Of a DNA stretch of 64,000 bases, positions 16,590 to 25,496 are shown one piece after another. The notes under the pieces were generated by a model. That model saw nothing but the letters and a program-made list of their open reading frames with translations. It searched no databases and was not told the origin of the DNA. A program made the translations under genes and the position numbers. Origin of the DNA: Clostridia bacterium (lineage in GTDB: Bacteria > Bacillota > Clostridia > Lachnospirales > Lachnospiraceae); NCBI GenBank assembly GCA_910575625.1, contig CAJTFD010000005.1, forward strand, positions 131,229 to 195,228, read 5' to 3'. Every line of letters begins with the position of its first letter. Positions within the stretch are counted from its first letter, which is position 1.

Positions 16590-17772
16590 AAAAGGCCGTG
16601 TATTAAACGACGGTGAAACACAGAGGCTGGATGGGAGATATGCCTACCAGTATACAGATGCATTTGGAAACAAAAAGACCGTCTACAGTTGGAGATTGCT
16701 CCCATCTGATAAAACGCCGCTCCGAAAGCGGAAGGGCCTATCGCTCAGGGAGAAAGAAAAGCAGATAAGAGATAGCATGGACAGAGAGAACATGACCGTA
16801 CTGGAGCTTGTTGAGAAATATGTTTCCCAGAAGAACGGTGTCCGCCATAACACAAAAGCAAATTATAATTTTGTGATCAATATCATCAAGAAGGAATCCT
16901 TCGGGGCGCGGAAGATCGACAAGATCAAATTGTCTGATGCTAAAGCATGGCTGATAAAACTGCAGGAGGATGGGCGGGGATACAGCTCCATACATTCCAT
17001 CCGCGGCGTTGTGCGCCCAGCATTCCAGATGGCGGTGGACGATGATATCCTTGTCAAAAATCCCTTTGAGTTCCAACTTTCCACAGTGGTCGTCAATGAC
17101 AGAGTGACAAGGGAAGCCCTGAACAAGAGACAGGAGAGACAGTTTTTGGATTTTGTCAAAAATGACAGCTATTTCTCTAAATATTACGAGGGGATCTTCA
17201 TTCTTTTTAAGACCGGCATGCGGATCTCAGAATTTGTGGGCCTCACCATATCGGATGTGGATATGAAAGAACGGAAGATCATCATAGACCATCAGCTGCA
17301 GCGGACAAGGGACATGCGGTATGTGATCGAGGACACAAAGACAATGAGCGGGGCCCGTGCGATCCCCATGGCTGATGGCGTGTATGAATGCTTCAGATCG
17401 ATCCTGCAGAACAGGAAAAAACCAAAGGTTGAGCCGGTCATTGACGGACGGAGCGGATTCCTCTTTCTCGATAAGAACGATATGCCGATGGTGGCCCTGC
17501 ACTGGGAGAGGTATTTCCAAAATATCCGGAAAAAATATGATAAGACCTATAAAATGCAGATGCCAAAAGTCACCCCACATATATGCCGCCATACATTCTG
17601 CAGTAACATGGCAAAATCAGGCATGAACCCCAAGATACTGCAGTATATCATGGGGCACAGTGACATAGGTGTCACACTTAATACATATACACATGTACAA
17701 TATGAGGATGCAAAAAAAGAGATGAGCGATCTATGCTGGATATCAAACGATCCTAAAACACCCCCTACATGA
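16570..17772 (+). CDS. int: Tn916-type tyrosine recombinase (integrase)
   Basis: A 400-residue integrase closely following the Tn916 Int architecture. The N-terminal arm-binding domain has GRYAYQYTDAFGNKKTVYSW, then a core-binding domain, then the catalytic domain. Active-site residues are all visible: Arg in TGMRISEF, Lys in EDTKTMSG, HICRH, His in MGHSD and Tyr in LNTYTH. AAGGAG precedes ATG 16570. No excisionase, relaxase or other transfer gene is present, and the neighbours are chromosomal-type genes. It is an orphan integrase, perhaps the scar of a lost element. A hairpin (CGGGAC/GTCCCG, 17781-17805) follows the gene. Confidence 0.92.
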   Translation: MLRRKDKKGRVLNDGETQRLDGRYAYQYTDAFGNKKTVYSWRLLPSDKTPLRKRKGLSLREKEKQIRDSMDRENMTVLELVEKYVSQKNGVRHNTKANYNFVINIIKKESFGARKIDKIKLSDAKAWLIKLQEDGRGYSSIHSIRGVVRPAFQMAVDDDILVKNPFEFQLSTVVVNDRVTREALNKRQERQFLDFVKNDSYFSKYYEGIFILFKTGMRISEFVGLTISDVDMKERKIIIDHQLQRTRDMRYVIEDTKTMSGARAIPMADGVYECFRSILQNRKKPKVEPVIDGRSGFLFLDKNDMPMVALHWERYFQNIRKKYDKTYKMQMPKVTPHICRHTFCSNMAKSGMNPKILQYIMGHSDIGVTLNTYTHVQYEDAKKEMSDLCWISNDPKTPPT

Positions 17773-17854
17773 AAAATGACCGGGACTGCCCCGTCCTCTG
17801 TCCCGCAAGAGATATGGTGTCAATGATAAGGATAAGAATCACAAGCGCAAAGAA

Positions 17855-17882
17855 TGCCCATCCTGCAAAAAAAGGATGGGCA
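17855..17882 (-). terminator. terminator-like hairpin after the BCCT gene
   Basis: TGCCCATCCT pairs with AGGATGGGCA around a short A-rich loop, just beyond the stop of the BCCT gene. The T-tract on the minus strand is imperfect (ATTCTTTGC). Confidence 0.55.
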
Positions 17883-17890
17883 TTTCCCGA

Positions 17891-19597
17891 TCAATCGATC
17901 ATCATATCTTTAACATCTTTACTCTTTCCATGCTTGACAACATACACCAGGAACAAGATCATCATCGCCAATCCCACGATCAATATGGGGAATCCGGCGA
18001 TCGTTTTTACGATCTTAATGCCGTCCAGCCCTCCTGTAAGAGTGAACACCAGAGAAGTCGCGCCCATGATCAGGCCCCACATCAATTTGATCTGAGCCGG
18101 CGCTTCGTTGACGCCGATGTTGTTTTTGATCGTCATCAATGAAACGGTGGATGTCATGGAATCCGCCAGCGTCACAAAGGACAAGATGATCAGCACCAGT
18201 ATGATCGGTTTGAGGATCACAGCCAGCGGCATCGCCTCAATCACTTTCAGCATCATGGCCTCATTCCCGAACTGCTGCATATACTCAAACAGACTCGCAC
18301 ACCCCTCCAGATCCACGCGTCCCGCATAGGCGGCATAGTTATACTGGATATCCAGGGAGAGCCCGCCGAAGATCGCGAACCAGATAATGCCAAATACGGA
18401 CGGCACCACCCAGTTGATCACCACGAATTCACGCAGTGTACGGCCTTTTGCCAGTTTGATCAGGAAAAGTCCCGTGATCGGACCGAAACTCAAGAAATCC
18501 ACAAAATAATATTCATCCCACCACTGCGGCCACAGTTCACTGGCTTTATGCCACACGCTCCCCACAACTTCGCCCGCATCCGTAAACGCGGAGACAGCCG
18601 TGATGGATTCCACGAATGTGGATAAAAAGGATCCCACAGATTCCACCAGCAGGTTGCAGATCCACTGGGTCGGCCCCACGACAAAGGCCAGGATCATCAA
18701 CAGCAGGAAGATCCACGCATTCTTATCACTGAGCCATTTGATCCCCTTATCCATACCTGTGATACTGGATGTATTGTAGATCACCACGATCACGACACAG
18801 ATCGCGATATACACCGGCGTCTCCTGGGGAACGCCGAATACAGTATTCAGCCCGCTCCCGATCTGCAAAAGCCCGTATCCCAAAGATCCGGCCACACCGC
18901 CAGCAATGGCGAACACGGTCAGTGTATCCACGATGCCCCTGAACCAGGTCTTTTCCGAAGTCTTCGGCAGCATGGGCGCAAACCCGGAGCTGATCGAATA
19001 ATTCTTGTGGAGATTATAATATGCAAAAGCGATGATCACGCCAAAAACAATATAGGTTGCATACGGCGCAAACGACCAGTGCAGATAACTCTTGCATAAC
19101 GCCCAGATGACCGACTCCCTGGTATTGGGTGCGATCCCGGTGCTGAGCTGGGGTTCCACAGCAAACCGCATGGGTTCCACAGCTCCCCAGAATACGATAC
19201 CCGTCCCGATCCCGGCGCACAGGGAAATCGCGAACCAGTTCCAGATGCTGTATTCCGGCTTGGCATCCTTTCCGCCCAGCTTCACCCTCCCGATCGGATG
19301 GACCAGGATAAAGACCATGAACAGCACGAAACTCAGCGTACCGATACTCACCAGCCAGCTCCCGTTGACCATCAGGGAGGCGAAGAACGCATTTAACATG
19401 GCCAAAAACGTCCCCGAATCCACGATGCCGATCCCGATCAGCGTGGCGAAGATGATCAGCGGCACCAGGATGACCGCCGGCCGTATCCCCCTCTCGATCG
19501 CCTGTTTTAAATTCAGATCGATCCCCTTGCCTCCGTTGTCATTCCCCTCATTTTCCTTTACTTCATAAACCTCTTGTTGTTTTTGCTCTTTACTCAT
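17891..19597 (-). CDS. BCCT family betaine/carnitine/choline-type transporter
   Basis: A 568-residue secondary transporter with about 12 membrane segments after a 35-residue acidic N-terminus. The substrate region has the Trp-rich motifs CKSYLHWSFAPYATY and, near the N-terminal third, SLCAGIGTGIVFWGAVEPM. BCCT proteins carry quaternary amines such as glycine betaine, carnitine and butyrobetaine. ATG 19597 follows GAGGAGG. It is the last gene of the operon with two MttB-family genes, which supports a methylated quaternary amine as the substrate. Exact ligand unknown. Confidence 0.9.
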   Translation of the reverse strand: MSKEQKQQEVYEVKENEGNDNGGKGIDLNLKQAIERGIRPAVILVPLIIFATLIGIGIVDSGTFLAMLNAFFASLMVNGSWLVSIGTLSFVLFMVFILVHPIGRVKLGGKDAKPEYSIWNWFAISLCAGIGTGIVFWGAVEPMRFAVEPQLSTGIAPNTRESVIWALCKSYLHWSFAPYATYIVFGVIIAFAYYNLHKNYSISSGFAPMLPKTSEKTWFRGIVDTLTVFAIAGGVAGSLGYGLLQIGSGLNTVFGVPQETPVYIAICVVIVVIYNTSSITGMDKGIKWLSDKNAWIFLLLMILAFVVGPTQWICNLLVESVGSFLSTFVESITAVSAFTDAGEVVGSVWHKASELWPQWWDEYYFVDFLSFGPITGLFLIKLAKGRTLREFVVINWVVPSVFGIIWFAIFGGLSLDIQYNYAAYAGRVDLEGCASLFEYMQQFGNEAMMLKVIEAMPLAVILKPIILVLIILSFVTLADSMTSTVSLMTIKNNIGVNEAPAQIKLMWGLIMGATSLVFTLTGGLDGIKIVKTIAGFPILIVGLAMMILFLVYVVKHGKSKDVKDMMID

Positions 19598-19641
19598 GCC
19601 TCCTCCTCTCAAAAAGTCTCATTAATAAGTCCTGCTTCCGC

Positions 19642-21057
19642 TCAAGTCCTGGCGATATCCGCCTCCTGCATCCCCAGCCTGCGCATGATGTCATCCAGTG
19701 CACCGCGTTTTTCCGGTTCCAGGGCCGGCGCCTGATAACCGTCCAGCATCTCCTGCATCCTCTTCTGGATCGACGCGTACAATCCCGCATTCGGCTCCCC
19801 GCTGCTGGTCCCGTGGAGGGATACCTGGCTGTTCCAGGGTTCCGTACGGCAGTGCTCAAAGGTATGCTCCGCTGTGATAAAGGACTCATCCTCCTCCACC
19901 GCTTCCCTGAGAGCGTCAAACGCCAGCGCGTCCTCATCCACGGAAAGCTCGCTGAAATAATAGCGCATCCGGTCATACGTCTCGATATCCAGAAGGAATT
20001 TCTCAAAGCTCACCGTATTAAAGGAATGCAGGGAACCCGTGGCGTGCATCACCAGATTGGCCTTCTCACTGAAAGACTCGAACATGCTCATAGCGCTCTC
20101 CACACCTGCCTGCGCCGTCAGACCACCGGCATTTGACATCCCGCCGCCGCTCCTGCAGGCAAATCCATACCGCTTGCTCATCAGCGCGCCGTAACGTGCC
20201 TCTTTCAAAAATCCCGGACACGCGTTGGATACGTTCATGTTCTTCATATCGCTGACCGTGGCCGCAAATCCATAGATGACCGGCGTGCCGGCACGGACCA
20301 TCTGTGCGTAGACGTTCACGCCTAAGATCTCCGCATTCGCCAGGGACACATTGCCCGCCAGAGTGACCGGTCCGGTCCCGCCCGCCATCGGTCCGGGAGC
20401 CAGGATCAACGGCTGGCCGTTCTTCGCACAGACCTCGATCGTCTCCAGCGCCTCATGGGTGATCGCCAGCGGGCTTAAGGTGGAGATCAGGTTAAAACTG
20501 CAGGGCTTATCCTCGATGCTGCCGCCAAAGACCACCCGCAGCATCTCCATGATATTCTCCGCCTGCTCACCCCCGCCGCAGACAGAAAAAAGGGCTTTGT
20601 CCGAACGGCACAAGGTGGCATAGACCATCGCCTCCGCCGAGATGGAAGCCTCTATATCAGAAGGCTGCGCTAAGATCCCGCCGTTGATGGAAAACGCATC
20701 GCTCTCCTGTACGATCACCGCCAGCTTCAGGAAATCATCGTAGACGGCTGTGCGCACCGTCCCGTCCGCCTCACACACACCGGGGCTGCCGTAGCCGGGC
20801 GTGATGTAGAGGTCTTCTGTGTTCATGTGTACATCATATTTGCTGTTGCGCGCATACACGGTAAACTCTTTTTTCGCAAGGTCAACGGCATCCATCACCT
20901 GTTGCTCCGTGAAATACGCCCGCTCCCCCTCGATGCGCACGCCGCCTTGGCGCAGCGTCTCCAGAGCCTGCTGCGACTTGAAGGCGATCCCGATCTCACT
21001 TAAGATCCGCAGGGTATTTTCGTGGATCTTCTCCACGATCTGCTCATCACGTTTCAT
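19642..21057 (-). CDS. MttB-family (trimethylamine methyltransferase-like) protein 1, non-pyrrolysine
   Basis: A 471-residue protein of the MttB/MtgB superfamily, TIM-barrel enzymes that move a methyl group from a quaternary amine to a corrinoid protein. Family stretches include LILAPGPMAGGTGPVTLAGN and RSGGGMSNAGGLTAQAG. No internal amber codon is present, so it belongs with the pyrrolysine-free members (glycine betaine, carnitine or proline-betaine type enzymes). ATG 21057 has GAGGAGG about 11 bases upstream and is preferred over ATG 21123. No corrinoid protein gene is nearby, so a partner must be encoded elsewhere. Confidence 0.85.
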   Translation of the reverse strand: MKRDEQIVEKIHENTLRILSEIGIAFKSQQALETLRQGGVRIEGERAYFTEQQVMDAVDLAKKEFTVYARNSKYDVHMNTEDLYITPGYGSPGVCEADGTVRTAVYDDFLKLAVIVQESDAFSINGGILAQPSDIEASISAEAMVYATLCRSDKALFSVCGGGEQAENIMEMLRVVFGGSIEDKPCSFNLISTLSPLAITHEALETIEVCAKNGQPLILAPGPMAGGTGPVTLAGNVSLANAEILGVNVYAQMVRAGTPVIYGFAATVSDMKNMNVSNACPGFLKEARYGALMSKRYGFACRSGGGMSNAGGLTAQAGVESAMSMFESFSEKANLVMHATGSLHSFNTVSFEKFLLDIETYDRMRYYFSELSVDEDALAFDALREAVEEDESFITAEHTFEHCRTEPWNSQVSLHGTSSGEPNAGLYASIQKRMQEMLDGYQAPALEPEKRGALDDIMRRLGMQEADIART

Positions 21058-21201
21058 CCTCTTACTGTCCTCCTCTATCTGTGATCGAAAGCCGGAAAAT
21101 GTCTGCGCAGCCAAGAAACTCATACCCGCCTGCCCACGCAGCCGCTCTCCGGGACTTTCATCGCAAAAAGGGACGCATGAACGCGCCCCTTCTTCCGGTC
21201 T

Positions 21202-21366
21202 CTAGAGAGTGTCTTAAAAATGCTTTATGTCAACTGCATGTCACAATTTGTGGGAGATTTTCGCCGAATGAGGGCGGCGTAGCGGGCTACGGCAACCGAA
21301 TGAGGAGAAAATATACCGCAAAGTGGGGCTTGCAGGTGGCGTGAATGATCTTTAAGACACGCTCTA
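21202..21366. repeat. ~165-bp palindromic element with TAGAGCGTG-type ends (full copy)
   Basis: The termini pair: AGTGTCTTAAA at the left with TTTAAGACAC at the right, flanked by CTAGAG and GCTCTA. Inside are two CCGAATGAGG repeats around GGCGTAGCGGGCTACGGC. It lies between two mttB-family genes. Partial copies occur at 28168, 31269, 48369 and 58850. Confidence 0.75.
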
Positions 21367-21369
21367 ACA

Positions 21370-22812
21370 TTATGCTTGAACACGAGCCAAAAATTCTTTT
21401 GCTTTTTTATCCAGGAAGTCCAATTTATCCTGGGACAGTTTTGAGCCTGGGTTTTCCGCGAGAATCGTATCGATGCGTTCCACGATACGCCCGTAGAGTT
21501 CCGACTCCTCGGTCGTCACGTTGCGGCGTGTCTCAATCTGGGGATACCACACTTCTTCACGGAAACGCTCCAGTGTGATGTCCTCGCTCAGGTAATTTCC
21601 CGCTGCGCCCACGTCGCGGATCAGGTCAAGATCCACGTCGCCCTGCACGCCGCGCAGATAACTCTTAAAGCCATTGATCTTATCATTTGCCCAAACGACA
21701 GCCGCGGGGCAGATATTTACACAATGGTCATGCAGGCCCATATCGTGGATGATATTGGCTTTGCTGAGAAGGGTGGAGAGTATCTGATACGAAATCTCCC
21801 CCGCTGACTGTTGGTCGAAGGTGCGGACATCGGATGCGCCGCAGGTGCCGTAGAACGGAAGCTGATAGTAGTCAGCCATCTCTGATGAAGCGGCTACCAT
21901 CATATGGAATTCCGGGCACGCATAGCTGGCGATCGTGGACTGCATATCGATGATTGAAGGCATGGAGCCCGCGATGTACGGCGTGCCCTCACGGATCAGC
22001 TGTGTGATCACAAGCCCGCACAGGATCTCTGCGAAACACTGGGCAAGAGTGGTCGGCCGATCCATGGGAGCCGTCCCTCCCATCATACAGTATGGCATGT
22101 AGACAGTCGGGATGCCGTTGGAGGCGACAATGTACAGTTTCTCTGTGCTCTCGAAAGGATGTGTCAGCGGCGGGATCGGTTCACAGTAATTGAAGATAAA
22201 CGGTCTTTCCACCAGTTTATCATGGCCGCCTGCCAGTTCTGCCGCGATGTCGATGATCTCCTGTAAACTGTCCACATCGTTGGTGGAGAAGTTGATGGTC
22301 TTTTCCATGTATTTACAGGATTCGATGAAAGCCATCTGGGACTGAATCCGGGGATCCACGTCGTCGATCAGTCCCACAGATAGGACGAAATCAATATTTT
22401 CACAGTTGCTGGCGATCTTGCACATCGTCTGGATATCTTCAAGGAGCATGGGACGCGCTTTGTTGGTCTTGTAGTCTACAATCTCGTTCATGTCGTTGTG
22501 TGTACCGAAATACACCCGGTTGGACTTGTCGATCTGCATACGGGGATTGCCGTCCATGCCGTACAGTGTGATCTCCTTGGGGACCACATCCAGGGCCCAC
22601 TGTACCAGGGAACGGGGGATGCGGGTCATGCCGTCCGCATCGGGTTTGATCCCTTTTTCGGCAAATTTTGCCAGGGTGCGCTCGCCTGAGATCTTCATCC
22701 CGATATCTTCCAGGATCGTCAATGCGCCCTCGTTGATCTTCTCTTTCATCTCAGGTGTCAGGATATTAAATTGGATGTTGCGCTCAACATCATATACCTC
22801 ACGGTCTTTCAT
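21370..22812 (-). CDS. MttB-family (trimethylamine methyltransferase-like) protein 2, non-pyrrolysine
   Basis: A 480-residue member of the MttB superfamily, only distantly similar to the downstream paralogue. Recognisable blocks are EGALTILEDIGMKISGERTL at the N-terminus and MGGTAPMDRPTTLAQCFAEI in the barrel. No internal amber codon. AGGAGGTAGAC precedes ATG 22812. Two different members in one operon suggest two demethylation steps or two substrates; one may be a non-catalytic partner. The 106 bases before it separate it from the opine dehydrogenase gene in the same direction. Confidence 0.85.
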   Translation of the reverse strand: MKDREVYDVERNIQFNILTPEMKEKINEGALTILEDIGMKISGERTLAKFAEKGIKPDADGMTRIPRSLVQWALDVVPKEITLYGMDGNPRMQIDKSNRVYFGTHNDMNEIVDYKTNKARPMLLEDIQTMCKIASNCENIDFVLSVGLIDDVDPRIQSQMAFIESCKYMEKTINFSTNDVDSLQEIIDIAAELAGGHDKLVERPFIFNYCEPIPPLTHPFESTEKLYIVASNGIPTVYMPYCMMGGTAPMDRPTTLAQCFAEILCGLVITQLIREGTPYIAGSMPSIIDMQSTIASYACPEFHMMVAASSEMADYYQLPFYGTCGASDVRTFDQQSAGEISYQILSTLLSKANIIHDMGLHDHCVNICPAAVVWANDKINGFKSYLRGVQGDVDLDLIRDVGAAGNYLSEDITLERFREEVWYPQIETRRNVTTEESELYGRIVERIDTILAENPGSKLSQDKLDFLDKKAKEFLARVQA

Positions 22813-22918
22813 GTCTACCTCCTATCAAAAGCGCCAGCCTCCCCGTTTTTTACGGCTGGACGGGGAAGCTGTCCTCTTTTTTATGATCTTTTCCGCTCTG
22901 TTTTTTATCTATTCCGTT

Positions 22919-24130
22919 CTATTCGCCGGTGCGCAGATATTCATTCAGTCTGTCTTTGCTCATGTTTCCGATGCCTAAGTCATCCAGTGTGTAGCCTGTG
23001 CTGCACAGGTCGCGTTTTAAGATCGCTTCGGCCAGGACGATCATGGAATCGATGACCGGCGTCTTCACGCCGTACTGACGGCCGAGCTGGCTGTACACGT
23101 TACATCCGATCGGGATATCCTCTGTGATGTAGCGGTTTTCCATGGTGAATGGGCCGGTGCCGTACTGGATCGGATCTTGCTCGTCAAATGGGATCACATA
23201 GTCAAGGCCCATATATTCCTGTCCTAAAACGTTTTCACGGGAGAAGAAGTGTTCCTTCTCGTATGGCTGGATGCTCACGCCCATGGCTTTTGCCAGTTCA
23301 CACTCTTCCAGATAGAAGCTGTACTGTACTTCGGAGATCCCTTCGCAGTATGCGTGTGAATAAATGGAGAATTTCTTCTTATCATCCCCGAAGATCCGCC
23401 CGTAATTCTGCATGGTGGATACACCGAGGATCGCGCCTGGGCAGTGGAGCACTGGGTTTACGTTGGAAAGCGCTGTATCGAGCACTGTATCGGCCACAGC
23501 CGGGCCGTCGCCGTAGGTGACAGCGTCGAAGGACGGCAGATATTTTGAGGATTCGATAAATGCTTCCGTATCGGATGCCGGCATCGCTGCGCCCCGCAAT
23601 GTGATCGCACGGTAGTATACACGCACACGGTTGGTGGGGATCTTGCCAGCCATGTCAATACGGCTGCCGTATGTGGAGCTGCTCCATCCGCCGACGATGA
23701 CTTTCTTGGTGCATCCTGCTTCCCGCATCATCTTCCTTAAAAGGAGTGTGCCGAAGTTATCTGGGAACAGCATCACGACCTGACCGTCCTCCAGATGGGG
23801 GATCATCTTTTCAAACATGGGCCTGTGGCCGAAAACCGTGGTCCCCACAACGATGATGCCCGCACCTTTGACCGCCTCGGCAACGTCCGTGGTCACTTTC
23901 TCCATCATCGCAAGCCCTTCCCGCTGAAAACCGTACAGGTTCATCTGCTCGCCGTAAAATTTGATCCCGGCTTTGTCTAAGTTGCGCAGAGAATTTTCTG
24001 CAAAAGGCATCACATCGCAGATGCGTACCTTTGCGCCGCCCAGCGCGCAGTCAGCCGCGATCGCTTTTGATACATTGCCGCCGCCCAGGACTGCTATGGG
24101 CATGTCTTTGAGATATTCCATGTTCGCCAT
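22919..24130 (-). CDS. opine dehydrogenase (octopine/nopaline) family oxidoreductase, possibly PanG-like
   Basis: A 403-residue NAD(P)-dependent enzyme. The N-terminal Rossmann domain has VLGGGNVSKAIAADCALGGA. The C-terminal octopine-dehydrogenase domain has NVNPVLHCPG with the conserved catalytic His, YCEGISEVQ, and RYITEDIPIG then TPVIDSMIVLAEA. Opine dehydrogenases join or split an amino acid and a 2-oxo acid. Some related proteins next to panB act as ketopantoate reductases (PanG type), a real alternative here. ATG 24130 follows AGGAGG by 8 bases. It sits 36 bases after panB. Confidence 0.8.
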   Translation of the reverse strand: MANMEYLKDMPIAVLGGGNVSKAIAADCALGGAKVRICDVMPFAENSLRNLDKAGIKFYGEQMNLYGFQREGLAMMEKVTTDVAEAVKGAGIIVVGTTVFGHRPMFEKMIPHLEDGQVVMLFPDNFGTLLLRKMMREAGCTKKVIVGGWSSSTYGSRIDMAGKIPTNRVRVYYRAITLRGAAMPASDTEAFIESSKYLPSFDAVTYGDGPAVADTVLDTALSNVNPVLHCPGAILGVSTMQNYGRIFGDDKKKFSIYSHAYCEGISEVQYSFYLEECELAKAMGVSIQPYEKEHFFSRENVLGQEYMGLDYVIPFDEQDPIQYGTGPFTMENRYITEDIPIGCNVYSQLGRQYGVKTPVIDSMIVLAEAILKRDLCSTGYTLDDLGIGNMSKDRLNEYLRTGE

Positions 24131-24166
24131 TTTTTCGTTCCTCCTAAAGATCATATATGTATAGTT

Positions 24167-25015
24167 TTACTGAAACTCTTTAAATAATGCCTCAAAAGGC
24201 TCAATATCACCGATCACATGGTATACATGCTCTTCACCCGGGAACACGCCTTCTTTGATCTCTTTTACATACTGTTTGTACGCGTCCACGATCACCGGTG
24301 CAAGATCACAGTATTTCTTGACGAATTTCGGTGTAAATGCCTGGAACAATCCGATCGTATCTGCGAATATGGTCAGCTGTCCGTCACATTCCTTGCCGGC
24401 TCCGATCGAGAGTACCGGGATGCTCAGTTTCTTCGCGATAAAAGCGGTCACTTCCGGCGGGACTGCCTCGACCAATAAGAAGCTGGCTCCGGCTTCCTCA
24501 ACAGCCAGTGCGTCCTCGATCACAGCCCGTGCGCTCTCCACCGTACGTCCCTGGGCTTTGTGTCCGCCCAATACACCGGATGACTGGGGCGTGAGACCGA
24601 TATGTCCGCAGACCAGGATCCCCGCTTCGCGGATCGCACGGATCTGTTTTACAACGCTCTTGCCGCCTTCCAGTTTGATCGCATCCGTATCCCCTTCTTT
24701 TAAGAAACGGATCGCGTTCTCCACAGCCTTCTCCACGCTGACCTGATAAGACCCAAAAGGCATGTCGCCGACGATAAACGTGTTCGGCGCACCCCTGCGC
24801 ACAGACTGGCAATGTGAGATGCAGTCTTCCATCGTGACCGGGATCGTGCTTTCGTACCCTAGATCCACCATCCCCAGGGAGTCACCCACTAAGATCATCT
24901 CGATGCCTGCCTGTTCCGCAAATGCTGCAAAGGGCGCGTCGTACGCTGTGATCCAGGTGATCTTATCCCCTGTCTCTTTCATCTTCATCAGATCTTGGAT
25001 CGTTTTCTTCTTCAA
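24167..25015 (-). CDS. panB: ketopantoate hydroxymethyltransferase (PanB) homologue
   Basis: A 282-residue protein of PanB length. The metal ligands are present (Asp in VGDSLG and Asp in VGDMPFGSY), as are the Lys in IKLEGG, CGHIGLTPQS and the catalytic Glu in LLVEAVPPE. PanB moves a hydroxymethyl group between methylene-tetrahydrofolate and 2-oxoisovalerate. No panC or panD lies near, and the gene heads an operon with methyltransferase-family and opine-dehydrogenase-family genes. It may therefore make pantoate or run in reverse to feed one-carbon units. IclR-type palindromes lie 31-77 bases upstream. Confidence 0.88.
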   Translation of the reverse strand: MKKKTIQDLMKMKETGDKITWITAYDAPFAAFAEQAGIEMILVGDSLGMVDLGYESTIPVTMEDCISHCQSVRRGAPNTFIVGDMPFGSYQVSVEKAVENAIRFLKEGDTDAIKLEGGKSVVKQIRAIREAGILVCGHIGLTPQSSGVLGGHKAQGRTVESARAVIEDALAVEEAGASFLLVEAVPPEVTAFIAKKLSIPVLSIGAGKECDGQLTIFADTIGLFQAFTPKFVKKYCDLAPVIVDAYKQYVKEIKEGVFPGEEHVYHVIGDIEPFEALFKEFQ

Positions 25016-25045
25016 TGCTCATCCACCTTTCCCTTCTCTGTGTTT

Positions 25046-25062
25046 GTTCTGTATTACAGAAC
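25046..25062. promoter_or_regulatory. IclR-type operator, panB side
   Basis: Perfect 17-base palindrome GTTCTGTATTACAGAAC, 31 bases before the panB start. Confidence 0.7.
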
Positions 25063-25079
25063 TTAATCATAAATAATTT

Positions 25080-25092
25080 GTTATTATAGAAC
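25080..25092. promoter_or_regulatory. partial IclR-type operator
   Basis: GTTATTATAGAAC matches the right half of the two full palindromes. Confidence 0.45.
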
Positions 25093-25328
25093 TCTCCGTG
25101 TGTATGATCAGTATTATACATTTTTTCACAAAAAAGTCAATAGGAAAATAAAAATATTCTGGTCCTTTTGTTGGATTTCTATATTTTCCCCAAAAATCCC
25201 CCTGCAAAGCCGATCAAAATTACCTGTTTACAAATCGTATCCTATGCTATATACTGAAAACCATAAAATATCGATCCATTTTCAGTCCAAACTGACCGGG
25301 GAGATATTTGAAAATATTTCGGAATTAT

Positions 25329-25345
25329 GTTCTGTATTATAGAAC
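25329..25345. promoter_or_regulatory. IclR-type operator, iclR side
   Basis: GTTCTGTATTATAGAAC, one change from the palindrome at 25046, 151 bases before the iclR start. Confidence 0.7.
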
Positions 25346-25496
25346 TTATTTCCGAGATATCCCACACAACATTCCCGGAAAGGATGGTGTATCTACAGAC
25401 AAATGTAAGGATCTTATTTAAAATATGAAGGGCATGTGTTATAATCCATATAATGGATATCATATCCAGGACACTTTAATAGCATCGAGGTTAAAT

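Larger units (their letters stand above)
25016..25496. promoter_or_regulatory. 481-bp divergent control region between panB and iclR
   Basis: AT-rich, with no gene. It holds two full GTTCTGTATTAyAGAAC palindromes (25046 and 25329) and a partial copy at 25080, one set near each gene. A palindromic AATATCCATTAT-like stretch lies near 25445-25465 close to the iclR start. Confidence 0.6.

Noticed and set aside
19642-22812. Pyrrolysine-containing MttB enzymes
   Set aside because: Both frames reach family length without an internal TAG, and no pyl genes are seen in the window.
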